Below, in pieces: positions 27,241 to 35,599 of a DNA stretch of 64,000 bases (within the stretch, counting starts at the first letter, position 1; each line of letters starts with the position of its first letter). The notes under the pieces were generated by a model. It did no database searches. It was given only the letters and a program-made list of their open reading frames with translations, and was not told where the DNA came from. The DNA comes from Pseudomonadota bacterium (GTDB lineage: Bacteria; Pseudomonadota; Gammaproteobacteria; Steroidobacterales; Steroidobacteraceae). Made by a program: the position numbers and the translations under genes. The stretch is from assembly GCA_025357635.1 (NCBI GenBank), contig JANXOV010000073.1, positions 37,766 through 101,765 of the forward strand, in the 5' to 3' direction.

Positions 27241-28161
27241 CTATCGCGACAGTGAGGGCTTGCGCAAATTCAGCGCGTTCAAATCCTCATCGATGGATGC
27301 GCGCGCGGCAGCGATGTCTTCTTCGTACTTCAACAGCACGCCCAGGGTCTCCTCCAGCAGACTCGCGCTCAGCGCGTGCTGCCCCAGGGCCACGATGGCG
27401 TGGGCCCAGTCCAGACTTTCCGCCACGCCAGGCGGCTTGAACAGCTTGCGCCGCCGCAGGTTTTGCACGTAGGCCACCACTTGCAGCGCAAGCGCCTCAT
27501 TCACCTCGGGTGCACGTTGCGCCAGGATTTGCATTTCACGTTCGCCGCTCGGGTAGCCGATCCAGTGATACAGGCAGCGCCGTTTGAGCGCATCGTGGAT
27601 CTCACGCGTGCGGTTGGAGGTGATGATGACGATGGGTCTTTGCGCCGCGCTCAGGGTTCCCAGCTCGGGCACCGTCACCTGAAAATCCGACAGAATCTCG
27701 AGCAGGAACGCTTCGAATGGCTCATCGGCCCGGTCGATTTCGTCGATCAGCAGCACCGGCGGGCCTTCCGCATGCGGTTCCAGCGCCTGCAACAACGGCC
27801 GCCGGATGAGAAAACGCGGATCGAAGATTTCAGCGGCAAGCGCCTCGCGCGAGGTCGAGCCGGCGCTGATCTCCGCCATGCGCAACTCGAGCATTTGCCG
27901 CAGGTAGTTCCACTCGTACAGCGCCGCCGCGACGTCCAGTCCCTCGTGACACTGCAGGCGGATGAGTTTGCGGCCAAGTCCCGCCGCCAGAACCTTGGCG
28001 ATTTCGGTCTTGCCGACGCCGGCCTCGCCTTCCAGCAACAGCGGGCGCTGCAGCTTCAGCGCCAGATACACCACGACCGCCAGATTGCGGTCGCCGACGT
28101 ACTGCCCCCGACGCAGAAACGCAGCCGTTTCATCGACCGAGGCCGGCACGTTCGCGCTCAT
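27241..28161 (-). CDS. coxD: MoxR-family AAA+ ATPase, CoxD-like
   Basis: The product is 306 aa. The Walker A motif is EGEAGVGKTE, Walker B is VLLIDEIDRAD, sensor 1 is VIITSNRTREIHDALKRRC, and the arginine-finger region follows. These are MoxR features. In CO-dehydrogenase operons CoxD is a chaperone that unfolds or remodels the large subunit during active-site sulfuration. It lies between coxM (10 nt upstream) and coxE (10 nt downstream), the conserved coxDE order. Confidence 0.88.
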   Translation of the reverse strand: MSANVPASVDETAAFLRRGQYVGDRNLAVVVYLALKLQRPLLLEGEAGVGKTEIAKVLAAGLGRKLIRLQCHEGLDVAAALYEWNYLRQMLELRMAEISAGSTSREALAAEIFDPRFLIRRPLLQALEPHAEGPPVLLIDEIDRADEPFEAFLLEILSDFQVTVPELGTLSAAQRPIVIITSNRTREIHDALKRRCLYHWIGYPSGEREMQILAQRAPEVNEALALQVVAYVQNLRRRKLFKPPGVAESLDWAHAIVALGQHALSASLLEETLGVLLKYEEDIAAARASIDEDLNALNLRKPSLSR

Positions 28162-28171
28162 GGTGAGCCGG

Positions 28172-28969
28172 CTAACCGGCCAGAGCTGCGGCCACCGCCC
28201 GGGCGGCGATCACGCTGATCAGACTTGCCCGGTAATCGGCGGTGGCGTGCATGTCCTCGTTCAAGCCCTCGCTGGACACGCTCAGGCGCAGCACCGAGTC
28301 CGGGGAGAACGCGCGCCCCAATGCCTGCTCGAAGTCCGGCAATCGAAAAACATGCGCGCCGGCGCCCGTTACCGCGACGCGGACCTCGTTGGTGAACTGC
28401 GCGACCATGACGCCAACCATCGCGTAGCGGGACGCCGGGTTGCGGAATTTGACGTATGCGCAGCGGCGCGGGATGGGAAAGGACACCTGCGTTATCAACT
28501 CACCCGCGGCCAGCGCGGTGGTGAACATGCCCTTGAAAAAATCGGCCGCGGCGATCTGGCGGCGATTGGTGGTAATCGTCGCACCGAGCCCCAGCACCGC
28601 ACCCGGATAATCAGCGGCGGGGTCGCTGTTGGCGAGGGAGCCGCCGATGGTGCCGCGGTTGCGCACGTGCGGGTCGCCGATGCCGCCGGCCAGTCGCGCA
28701 AGGCCCGGCAGGGCTTTACGAACCAGCGGCGAATCCTCGACCTCCACATGGCGGCTCATCGCGCCGATGCGCACCCGATCCCCCTCCACCGCAATGCCTT
28801 TCAATTCTTTGACCCCGCTCAGATCGACGAGGCTGGAGCGCCGCGACAGGCGCATCTTCAGCGCCGGCAACAAGGTCATGCCGCCGGCGAGGAACGCGCC
28901 GTCATCGACGGCGGCCGCGGCGAGCGCCGCCTGCAGGGTATCGGGACGTTGATAGTCGAATGCGTACAT
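28172..28969 (-). CDS. coxM: Molybdenum hydroxylase FAD-binding subunit (CoxM-like)
   Basis: The product is 265 aa starting MYAFDYQRPDTLQAAL. FAD-binding motifs AGGMTLLP and TIGGSLANSDPAADYP are those of the medium subunit of the xanthine-oxidase/CO-dehydrogenase family. The subunit accepts electrons from the 2Fe-2S protein and passes them to quinone or NAD. The start is 5 nt after the coxS stop. The longer open frame upstream is only coxS read in another frame. Confidence 0.9.
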   Translation of the reverse strand: MYAFDYQRPDTLQAALAAAAVDDGAFLAGGMTLLPALKMRLSRRSSLVDLSGVKELKGIAVEGDRVRIGAMSRHVEVEDSPLVRKALPGLARLAGGIGDPHVRNRGTIGGSLANSDPAADYPGAVLGLGATITTNRRQIAAADFFKGMFTTALAAGELITQVSFPIPRRCAYVKFRNPASRYAMVGVMVAQFTNEVRVAVTGAGAHVFRLPDFEQALGRAFSPDSVLRLSVSSEGLNEDMHATADYRASLISVIAARAVAAALAG

Positions 28970-28974
28970 GGGCT

Positions 28975-29469
28975 TCAGGACCTCGAGGCTTGCGCGCTCT
29001 GCGCGGGCATGTGGGTGGAGGCCGTCAGGATCGCCTTGACGATGTTGTGATAGCCCGTGCAGCGGCAGATATTGCCCTCCAGGCCTTCCCGGACCTGCGC
29101 CTCGGTGGGAGTGGGGTTGCGGCGCAGCAGTGCGACCGCGCTCATGATCATGCCGGGCGTGCAAAATCCGCACTGCAGGCCGTGCTCGCTGCGAAAGGCC
29201 TCCTGAACCGGGTGCAGCCTGCCCTCGGTTTCGAGTCCTTCGATGGTGGTGACCTGCGTGCCGTGAGCCTGCGCTGCGAGCAGGGTGCAGCTCTTCACCG
29301 CCAGGCCGTCGACGTGCACGACGCAAGCTCCGCACTGGCTGGTATCGCAGCCCACATGCGTGCCGGTGAGGCGCAAATGATTGCGCAGGAAATCCACCAG
29401 CAAGGTCTGCGGCTCGAGCGTCTCGCTGACATTGCGGCCATTGACTTGCAGAGAAACCGTGATGCTCAT
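28975..29469 (-). CDS. coxS: Molybdenum hydroxylase 2Fe-2S subunit (CoxS-like)
   Basis: The product is 164 aa. It has the plant-type ferredoxin cluster motif [16 protein letters not shown]...C and the C-terminal four-helix cluster motif CGFCTPGM ... CRCTGYHNI. These two 2Fe-2S clusters wire the Mo centre to FAD. The ATG is preceded by AGGGG. The length is normal for CoxS-type proteins. It reads leftward behind coxG while its large-subunit partner coxL is on the opposite strand. Confidence 0.93.
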   Translation of the reverse strand: MSITVSLQVNGRNVSETLEPQTLLVDFLRNHLRLTGTHVGCDTSQCGACVVHVDGLAVKSCTLLAAQAHGTQVTTIEGLETEGRLHPVQEAFRSEHGLQCGFCTPGMIMSAVALLRRNPTPTEAQVREGLEGNICRCTGYHNIVKAILTASTHMPAQSAQASRS

Positions 29470-29494
29470 TTGCCAGCCCCTTAGTTGCGATAGG

Positions 29495-30046
29495 TCAACG
29501 CAGCGCCAACCACACAATGATGGCCGCCACCACCGCGGCGGCATAGGGCCACCAGCGCTTCAGCCCCGCGCCCTGTGCGCTGACCGCCTGCGCAGCGCCG
29601 GGCGCGGATCCGGCATTCAGGCGCTGCGCAAATGCCTCGAAGAACTGATCGGCATAGGAGCGGGTCGCCGCTTCGACCAGCCGCGAACCCACCTGCGCCA
29701 GCTTGCCGCCGATGTTCAACTGGCCGTTGTAGCGAAGCAAGGTGCCGCCCTCGACTTCGCTTAAGCTCACCTTCGCGCTGCCGCGGCCAAAGCCGGCAAC
29801 CCCTTTGCCTTCGCCGCTCAAGGTATAGCCGCGCGGCGGATCCAGGTCCGACAGCGTGATCTGCGTGGCAAACTTTGAGCGTATCGGCCCAAGCTGCGCC
29901 GTGATCTTGGCCTCGATCTGGGTGTCCGACTGCTTGGTCAGTTCCTCGCATCCGGGGATGCACGCCTGCAGCACGGCCGGATCATTCAAGGCGGTCCACA
30001 CCTGTTCGCGCGGCGCGGCGATCTTATATTCACCTTGAATGGCCAA
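29495..30046 (-). CDS. coxG: CoxG-like SRPBCC protein with membrane anchor
   Basis: The product is 183 aa from a TTG start, supported by GGGAG 7 nt upstream. An SRPBCC/CoxG domain ([18 protein letters not shown] ... IPGCEEL) is followed by an Ala-rich linker and a C-terminal transmembrane helix ([18 protein letters not shown]). CoxG recruits CO dehydrogenase to the cytoplasmic membrane and may receive electrons or quinone-couple it. It leads the leftward cox operon and faces coxL. Confidence 0.87.
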   Translation of the reverse strand: MAIQGEYKIAAPREQVWTALNDPAVLQACIPGCEELTKQSDTQIEAKITAQLGPIRSKFATQITLSDLDPPRGYTLSGEGKGVAGFGRGSAKVSLSEVEGGTLLRYNGQLNIGGKLAQVGSRLVEAATRSYADQFFEAFAQRLNAGSAPGAAQAVSAQGAGLKRWWPYAAAVVAAIIVWLALR

Positions 30047-30109
30047 TCAACTACTCCCGCCCGATGTGCCGCTGTCCGGCGCAGAGCATAACCGAATCAT
30101 TCACCCCAT

Positions 30110-30143
30110 CGCCAATTGGCGTTAATATCGGAATCGATACAAC
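30110..30143. promoter_or_regulatory. Divergent cox promoter region with two palindromes
   Basis: A perfect 12-bp palindrome CGCCAATTGGCG (30110-30121) contains TTGGCG on both strands, a plausible shared -35 for the divergent coxL and coxG promoters. For coxL, TACAAC (30138-30143) would be the -10 with 16-bp spacing. Between them sits ATCGGAATCGAT (30127-30138), nearly identical to the motif in the TonB-receptor promoter. Either palindrome could be the operator of the MarR protein encoded after coxL. Confidence 0.5.
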
Positions 30144-30161
30144 TCACGCAAGTACGCCACC

Positions 30162-32540
30162 ATGAATGAACCGACCGCCACAGGCATAGGCGCATCACTG
30201 CGCCGGATCGAAGACCATCGCTTCATCACCGGCCGCGGCAAGTACACCGACGACATCCAGCGCCATGGTCAGGTCCACGCCTACCTCCTGCGCTCGAATC
30301 TTGCGCACGGAGAAATCCGCCACATCGACACAGCGCAGGCAAAACAGGCGCCCGGTGTGCTGGCCGTGTTCACCGGCGCGGATCTTCGCGCGGATGGCAT
30401 CGGCGATCTCCCCGTCGGCTGGATGACGACCAATATCGACGGCACACTCATGTTCATTCCGCCGCACCCGGTCCTGGCGGTGGACCGGGTCCGCCATGTC
30501 GGCGATCCCATTGCGGTCATCATCGCGGCGACGCTGTCGCAGGCCAAAGACGCGGCCGAATTGATCGAATTCGATATAAGCGACCTGCCTGCAGTCGCCA
30601 ATATCGACCGCGCCACGGCCGCCGGTGCGCCATTGGTCTGGGATGGCGCGGCGCACAACACCGCTTTTCACTGGCAGGTCGGCAATTCCGCGGCGGTCGA
30701 GGCGGCGTTTGCGCGCGCGCATCACATCACCCGGATCGACCTCGTCAACAACCGCATGGTCGCCAATGCGATGGAGCCGCGTGTCGCCATCGGCGAGTTC
30801 GACGAGGGCCGCGGCGAATACCTGCTGCATCTGTCCTCGCAAAATCCGCATGTCGCGCGAATCCTGCTGGCCACGGCAACTCTCAAGGTGCCGGAGCACA
30901 AGATCCGCGTCATCTCCCCGGACGTGGGCGGCGGCTTCGGCTCCAAGGCCATGCACTATGCCGAGGAGGTCATCGTGCTGTGGTCGGCCAAAAAGATCGG
31001 CAGACCGGTGAAATGGACCTCCGAGCGCAGCGAGGCGTTCTTGAGCGATCGCCATGGCCGCGACCACAAGACTCACGCAGAGCTGGCGCTGGATGCAAAC
31101 GGCAAGTTCCTGGCATTGCGCGCCAGCACCATCGCCAATCTCGGCGCGTACTATTCCACGTTCGGACCGGCGATTCCCACGTTCTACTCAGCGCCGCTCC
31201 TGGTGGGCACCTACGCCATCCCGGCGGCCTACTGCGACGTGCGCGGCGTGTTCACCAACACGGTGCCGGTGGATGCCTACCGTGGCGCCGGCCGTCCGGA
31301 AGCGGCCTACGTCATTGAACGGCTGGTCGACCAGGCGGCGCACGAGGTGGGATTGGATCCGGCCGAGATTCGCCGCCGCAACTTCATTCCGCCCGATGCA
31401 TTTCCCTATGACAACCCGTTGGGTGCGCAATACGATTCGGGGAATTTCGGCGTCGGCCTGGAGAAGGCGCTGGCGCTTGCGGACTATGCGGGCTTCGAGC
31501 CGCGGCGCGCCGCGGCCAAGGCGCGCGGAAAATTGCGCGGCATCGGCATGTCCAGCTACATCGAAGCCTGCGGCGCGGGGCCGTCGAAAATCATCATGGC
31601 GGCGGGCGCCGGCAGCGGCATGTTCGAATCCGCCACCATTCGCGTCAACCCATCCGGTTCCGTCGTGGTCGTGACAGGCACGCACTCCCATGGCCAGGGG
31701 CATGAAACCACTTTCGCGCAGGTGGTCAGCGACAAGCTCGGCATTCCGATCCACAGCATTGAGATCGTTCACGGTGACACCGGCCGCAGCGCCTTTGGTC
31801 TGGGCACCGTCGGCTCACGTTCTCTGGCCGTGGGCGGCGGCGCCATCATCAAGGCCCTCGACAAGGTCATTGCCAAGGGCAAACGCATTGCTTCGTACAT
31901 TTTGGAAGCGGCGGAAAGCGACATCCTCTTCGAGAACGGGCGCTTCGTGGTGGCAGGCACCGACAAAGGCATTTCGTTCCCGGAGATCGCCTTCACCGCG
32001 CATGCGCCGGCCAAGTTTCCGAGCGACGAGATCGAGCCTGGGCTGGAAGAAACCGCCTTTTTCGATCCGGCGAATTTCACCTTCCCGGCCGGCCTGCATA
32101 TCTGCGAACTGGAAGTGGATCCGCAAACCGGGGCGACCGAAGTGCTCGCCTACACCGTGGTGGATGACTTCGGCAACGTCATCAACCCCATGATCGTCGA
32201 AGGCCAGGTGCATGGCGGCACCGTGCAGGGGATCGGACAGGCGCTGCTGGAAAACTGCGTCTACGATCCGGACACCGCGCAGCTGCTGTCCGGCTCCTTC
32301 ATGGACTACTGCATGCCGCGCGCCGACAACCTGCCGAATTTCCTCGTCGACTACATCGTGACGCCTTCGCCGCACAATCCGCTGGGCGTCAAGGGCTGCG
32401 GCGAAGCGGGCGCCATCGCCGCGCCGCCAGCAGTCATGAATGCGATGATGAACGCCTTGCGGCCCGCCGGCGTAACTGAACTGTCGATGCCCGCAACGCC
32501 GCTCAAAGTGTGGCAGGCGCTGCGGGCGGCCCATGCCTGA
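30162..32540 (+). CDS. coxL: Molybdenum hydroxylase large subunit (CoxL-like, form II signature)
   Basis: The product is 792 aa, the Mo-pterin catalytic subunit of the xanthine dehydrogenase/CO dehydrogenase family. Seen are GASLRRIEDHRFITGRGKYTDD, DVGGGFGSK, and the active-site loop DAYRGAGRPEA. True aerobic CO dehydrogenase (form I) has AYxCSFR there; AYRGAGR marks form II, whose substrate is often not CO. Also present are CGAGPSKI and the C-terminal GVKGCGEAGAIAAPP with the catalytic Glu. It is transcribed away from coxGSMDE, and its last 8 nt overlap marR. It may hydroxylate an aldehyde or heterocycle from the neighbouring catabolic operon. Confidence 0.88.
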   Translation: MNEPTATGIGASLRRIEDHRFITGRGKYTDDIQRHGQVHAYLLRSNLAHGEIRHIDTAQAKQAPGVLAVFTGADLRADGIGDLPVGWMTTNIDGTLMFIPPHPVLAVDRVRHVGDPIAVIIAATLSQAKDAAELIEFDISDLPAVANIDRATAAGAPLVWDGAAHNTAFHWQVGNSAAVEAAFARAHHITRIDLVNNRMVANAMEPRVAIGEFDEGRGEYLLHLSSQNPHVARILLATATLKVPEHKIRVISPDVGGGFGSKAMHYAEEVIVLWSAKKIGRPVKWTSERSEAFLSDRHGRDHKTHAELALDANGKFLALRASTIANLGAYYSTFGPAIPTFYSAPLLVGTYAIPAAYCDVRGVFTNTVPVDAYRGAGRPEAAYVIERLVDQAAHEVGLDPAEIRRRNFIPPDAFPYDNPLGAQYDSGNFGVGLEKALALADYAGFEPRRAAAKARGKLRGIGMSSYIEACGAGPSKIIMAAGAGSGMFESATIRVNPSGSVVVVTGTHSHGQGHETTFAQVVSDKLGIPIHSIEIVHGDTGRSAFGLGTVGSRSLAVGGGAIIKALDKVIAKGKRIASYILEAAESDILFENGRFVVAGTDKGISFPEIAFTAHAPAKFPSDEIEPGLEETAFFDPANFTFPAGLHICELEVDPQTGATEVLAYTVVDDFGNVINPMIVEGQVHGGTVQGIGQALLENCVYDPDTAQLLSGSFMDYCMPRADNLPNFLVDYIVTPSPHNPLGVKGCGEAGAIAAPPAVMNAMMNALRPAGVTELSMPATPLKVWQALRAAHA

Positions 32541-33081
32541 GCGGGTTGCGGCGTCCAAGCGCAAACGCACCGACGGCCCGGCTTTGCCGCCGATCAGCGA
32601 TCGCATTTCTTTTCTCATGCATCGCATCGAGGCCAAACTCGAGCTGCTCTGCAACCCCTACTTTCGCCGCTACGACGTCGCCCTGCACAACTCGCGCATG
32701 CTGGTGCTTCTGGCTGAAGCCGGCACGGCGCGCGTCGGCGACCTGGTCAACCGCATGGTGCTGCCGCAGTCCACCATATCGCATCAACTGCGTGAGCTGG
32801 AAAAGCGCAACTTGATCCGGCGCACGCCGGGCGTGACGGACAGCCGGTCGGTCATCGTTGCACTGACGGCAAAAGGCAGACGCGTGGCGCAACGCTGCAA
32901 CGCCCTGAGCGCCGAGGTGTATCAGTCAATGGTCGAGGGGCTGTCGGCCGCCCAGCTTGCGCAGCTGCGCGCACAATTGCGCGGAATGTTCGAGCGATTG
33001 GAAATTCTCAGCGCGGCTAAGGCCGCAAAAGCCGGCGCCGGCGCGATGCAACCCGGGGCAGGCCGCGGGCAGCGGCGCTGA
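32533..33081 (+). CDS. MarR-family transcriptional regulator
   Basis: The product is 182 aa. A winged-helix MarR domain covers about residues 22-160: LHNSRMLVLLAEAGTARVGD, the recognition region MVLPQSTISHQLRELEKRN, and the wing RTPGVTDSRSVIVALTAKG. The C-terminus is Ala/Gly-rich. The start overlaps coxL by 8 nt, so it is co-transcribed. MarR proteins usually repress their own locus and release on binding aromatic ligands; palindromes in the coxL and TonB-receptor promoters are candidate sites. Confidence 0.85.
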   Translation: MPERVAASKRKRTDGPALPPISDRISFLMHRIEAKLELLCNPYFRRYDVALHNSRMLVLLAEAGTARVGDLVNRMVLPQSTISHQLRELEKRNLIRRTPGVTDSRSVIVALTAKGRRVAQRCNALSAEVYQSMVEGLSAAQLAQLRAQLRGMFERLEILSAAKAAKAGAGAMQPGAGRGQRR

Positions 33082-33092
33082 AGGGTTGCACC

Positions 33093-33797
33093 TCAGGGCA
33101 GCACTTTGAACAGGAACTTGCGGATGTCGGAGATCTCCTCCGGGCACACCGAATGCGCCATCGGGTACTCGCGCCAATCCACCGAATAGCCCTGCGCCTT
33201 CAGCGCATCGCGCGACTGCTGCCCTGCCGACACGGCAATCACCGGGTCGAACTGCCCGTGCGCCATGAACACCGGCGTCTTCTGATTTGCCGCAACCTTC
33301 TCCGCCGCGAGACTGCCCGCTGCCGGCAGATAGCATGACAGGGCCATAATTCCGGCAAGCGCTTCGGGATGGCGGCCGAGCATATACAAGGACACCGCGC
33401 CGCCCTGCGAAAACCCCGCCAGCACCACCCGATGCGCAGGGATGCCGCGCCCGGCTTCGCGGGCGATCAGCGCGCCGATCTGTGCCGCGCTGTCGCGAAA
33501 GCCGGCCAGATCTTCCGCCGCGCCACGCTCCAGCGTCTTGATGTCGTACCAGGCGCGCATGCGCATGCCGTTGTTCAAGGTGACGGGGCGCACCGGTGCG
33601 TTTGGAAACACGAAACGCCAGGCGCGCTCGCTGGGCAGCACGATATCCGGCACCACCGGCTCGAAATCGTGGCCGTCGGCGCCGAGGCCGTGGAGCCAGA
33701 TGATGGCGGCATTGGGCTTGGGTTGAGTCTCGACTTCAATGGTTTCCAGCAAGCGTGCATCCCCTGAGGCAGACGTGGCAGGCGCAAAGCATAACAT
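33093..33797 (-). CDS. Carboxylesterase/phospholipase family alpha/beta-hydrolase
   Basis: The product is 234 aa. Motifs are those of the small bacterial carboxylesterase (EstB/acyl-protein-thioesterase-like) family: LHGLGADGHDFEPVVPD, nucleophile elbow GFSQGGAVSL, Asp in GQFDPVI, His in YPMAHSVCPEE. A TTG at 33752 with AGGGG 8 nt upstream gives the usual family N-terminus (LLETIEVE) and may be the true start instead of the ATG at 33797. It converges with marR and is divergent from argR. Confidence 0.88.
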   Translation of the reverse strand: MLCFAPATSASGDARLLETIEVETQPKPNAAIIWLHGLGADGHDFEPVVPDIVLPSERAWRFVFPNAPVRPVTLNNGMRMRAWYDIKTLERGAAEDLAGFRDSAAQIGALIAREAGRGIPAHRVVLAGFSQGGAVSLYMLGRHPEALAGIMALSCYLPAAGSLAAEKVAANQKTPVFMAHGQFDPVIAVSAGQQSRDALKAQGYSVDWREYPMAHSVCPEEISDIRKFLFKVLP

Positions 33798-33828
33798 CAG
33801 GACGAATCGGGCTGCGTGGAACAGCGCA

Positions 33829-33875
33829 TTGACAGCTTATGCATTTTTATGCAATATGCGCGCAATTTTATGCAA
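33829..33875 (+). promoter_or_regulatory. argR/arginine operon promoter with two ARG-box-like operators
   Basis: A consensus -35 TTGACA (33829-33834) is followed by two related 18-bp elements at 33837-33854 and 33858-33875. Both end in TTTTATGCAA and start exactly 21 bp apart (18 bp plus a 3-bp gap), the spacing of paired ARG boxes. They cover the expected -10 region (CAATAT/AATATG), which predicts autorepression by ArgR with arginine. The ATG at 33839 lies inside the first box, so it is unlikely to be the argR start. Confidence 0.7.
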
Positions 33876-33886
33876 AGCATATTCTC

Positions 33887-34348
33887 ATGTTGAACGGACA
33901 CCCCGATGACGGCAGCGCCCCCGCCCGCCGCAATGCGCTTGCGCGCATCATCCGCAGCGAAGAGGTCGGCCGCCAGTCAGAACTCGTCAAGCTGCTGCGC
34001 AAGCAGGGCCACGAGGCCACGCAGTCGAGCATCAGCCGCGACCTGCGCGAGCTCGGCGTGGCCAAGATGGGCGACCGCTACGTCCTGCCCGGTCCGGCCT
34101 CCGCGGTAAAGGACGACTTCGCCTCGCTCAAGCAATTCGTGCGCGGCCTGCAGAGCGCAGGCTCCAATCTCACCGTGCTCAAAACCGCCGTGGGCGCCGC
34201 GCAAAGCGTCGCGGTGGCCCTCGACAAGGCGCAGTGGCCCGAAGTCATCGGCACCATTTCAGGCGACGACACCATTTTCATCGCCACCGCGGGGGCGCGC
34301 GAGCAGAAGAAGCTCGCCGAACGTCTTCGCATCACTTTCCGCATTTAA
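33887..34348 (+). CDS. argR: Arginine repressor ArgR
   Basis: The product is 153 aa. The N-terminal winged helix (RIIRSEEVGRQSELVKLL, then the recognition region ATQSSISRDLRELGVAK) and the C-terminal hexamerisation/arginine-binding domain (VGAAQSVAVALD ... GTISGDDTIFIA) are those of ArgR/AhrC. I choose the ATG at 33887 because 33839 falls in the operator. It is the first gene of the arginine operon, 12 nt before argG, so the repressor controls its own operon. Confidence 0.92.
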   Translation: MLNGHPDDGSAPARRNALARIIRSEEVGRQSELVKLLRKQGHEATQSSISRDLRELGVAKMGDRYVLPGPASAVKDDFASLKQFVRGLQSAGSNLTVLKTAVGAAQSVAVALDKAQWPEVIGTISGDDTIFIATAGAREQKKLAERLRITFRI

Positions 34349-34360
34349 GCCAGTAACCTC

Positions 34361-35599
34361 ATGACCACAACGACACGCACGGGCGGCGAGCCCATTCTGT
34401 TGGCATTTTCCGGCGGCCTGGACACCTCGTTTTGCGTGCCCTGGCTGAAGCAGACCTATGGCCGCCCCATCATCACGGTCACCGTGGACACCGGCGGCAT
34501 CGATGCGGCCGGCGCCAGAACGCTGGCCGAGCGCGCCTCGCAATTGGGCGCCATCGAGCACCACCTCATCGACGCGCGCGCCGACTACTTCGACAAGGTG
34601 CTGAAATTTCTGATCATGGGCAACGTGCGCCGCGGCCAGCTGTATCCGCTGTGCGTGGGCGCGGAGCGCGTGCTGCAGGCACAGGTCATCGCCCGGATGG
34701 CGCTGCAGTTGAAAGCCAGGATGGTGGCGCATGGCTGCACGGCAGCCGGCAACGATCAGGTGCGGTTCGAGGTGGCGCTGCGCACGCTCGCGCCGGACCT
34801 GGAGATCATCGCGCCGGTGCGCGACCGCGCCTTCAAGCGCCCCGAACAGTTGAAGTATCTGCAGGATCATCATCTGCCCATCCCGCCTTACGGGGCGGCC
34901 TACTCCGTCAACCGCGGATTGTGGGGTGTGACCATCGGCGGCAGGGAAACATTAACCTCGGCCGGGAGCATTCCCGAAGAAGCCTGGGTGCTGTCGCAGA
35001 AGGCCTTTACCGAACCGCGGCCTGAGGAGCGCCACAGCGTGGGCTTCACGCAAGGCGTGCCCACGAGTCTGGACGGCGTGGCATTGGATCCGGTGACCCT
35101 CATCGAAACGCTCGAGACCCTCGCCGGTCCGTTCGGCATCGGCCGCGGCATTCATTTGGGCGATACGGTCATCGGCACCAAGGGACGCGTGGCCTTCGAG
35201 GCGCCCGCCGCCGAGGTCTTGTTGAATGCGCATCGCGAACTGGAAAAGCTGGTGCTCACCGGCAAACAGGCACGCATCAAGGAAAGTGTCGCGCAACCGT
35301 ATGGGGATCTGGTGCACGAAGGCCAGCATCTGGACCCGGTGTGCCGCGACATCGAAGCACTGCTGCTGTCCTCGCAGGCCCGCGTGAGCGGTGAGGTGAC
35401 GCTGCTGTTGCGACCCGGATGTTTGTTCGTGGAGGGCGTCACCTCGCCCTACTCGATGATGGCCGCCTCCAAAGGCGTCTATGGCGAAGCCGCCGGTGAA
35501 TGGACGCCAACCGACGCGCTGGGCTATTCCAAAATGCTGGCGCTGAGCGGCATTTTCCACAAACGGGCAGGGTCATTGCCCGGAGCCGCCGAGTCATGA
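34361..35599 (+). CDS. argG: Argininosuccinate synthase
   Basis: The product is 412 aa. It joins citrulline and aspartate using ATP. The N-type ATP pyrophosphatase motif LAFSGGLDTSFC is at residues 13-24; AAGNDQVRFE and INRGLWG-like SVNRGLWGVTIGGRE are the substrate-binding regions. The sequence style (SFCVPWLKQTYG, GNVRRGQLYPL) resembles the ArgG subtype I associate with Bacteroidetes and Xanthomonas operons that use an acylornithine transcarbamylase, recalled from memory. It overlaps the next gene by ATGA. Confidence 0.93.
   Translation: MTTTTRTGGEPILLAFSGGLDTSFCVPWLKQTYGRPIITVTVDTGGIDAAGARTLAERASQLGAIEHHLIDARADYFDKVLKFLIMGNVRRGQLYPLCVGAERVLQAQVIARMALQLKARMVAHGCTAAGNDQVRFEVALRTLAPDLEIIAPVRDRAFKRPEQLKYLQDHHLPIPPYGAAYSVNRGLWGVTIGGRETLTSAGSIPEEAWVLSQKAFTEPRPEERHSVGFTQGVPTSLDGVALDPVTLIETLETLAGPFGIGRGIHLGDTVIGTKGRVAFEAPAAEVLLNAHRELEKLVLTGKQARIKESVAQPYGDLVHEGQHLDPVCRDIEALLLSSQARVSGEVTLLLRPGCLFVEGVTSPYSMMAASKGVYGEAAGEWTPTDALGYSKMLALSGIFHKRAGSLPGAAES

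Noticed and set aside
30110..30121. CGCCAATTGGCG as a certain MarR operator
   Set aside because: It is a perfect palindrome, but I did not spot a second copy at the TonB-receptor promoter, so it is kept only as a candidate within the divergent promoter.
33839..33886. Upstream ATG extension of argR
   Set aside because: The ATG lies inside the first ARG-box-like element and the translated segment does not resemble ArgR N-termini.
35500..35595. Longer start for the P-loop gene inside argG
   Set aside because: The ATGA junction at 35596 matches the coupling used throughout the operon.
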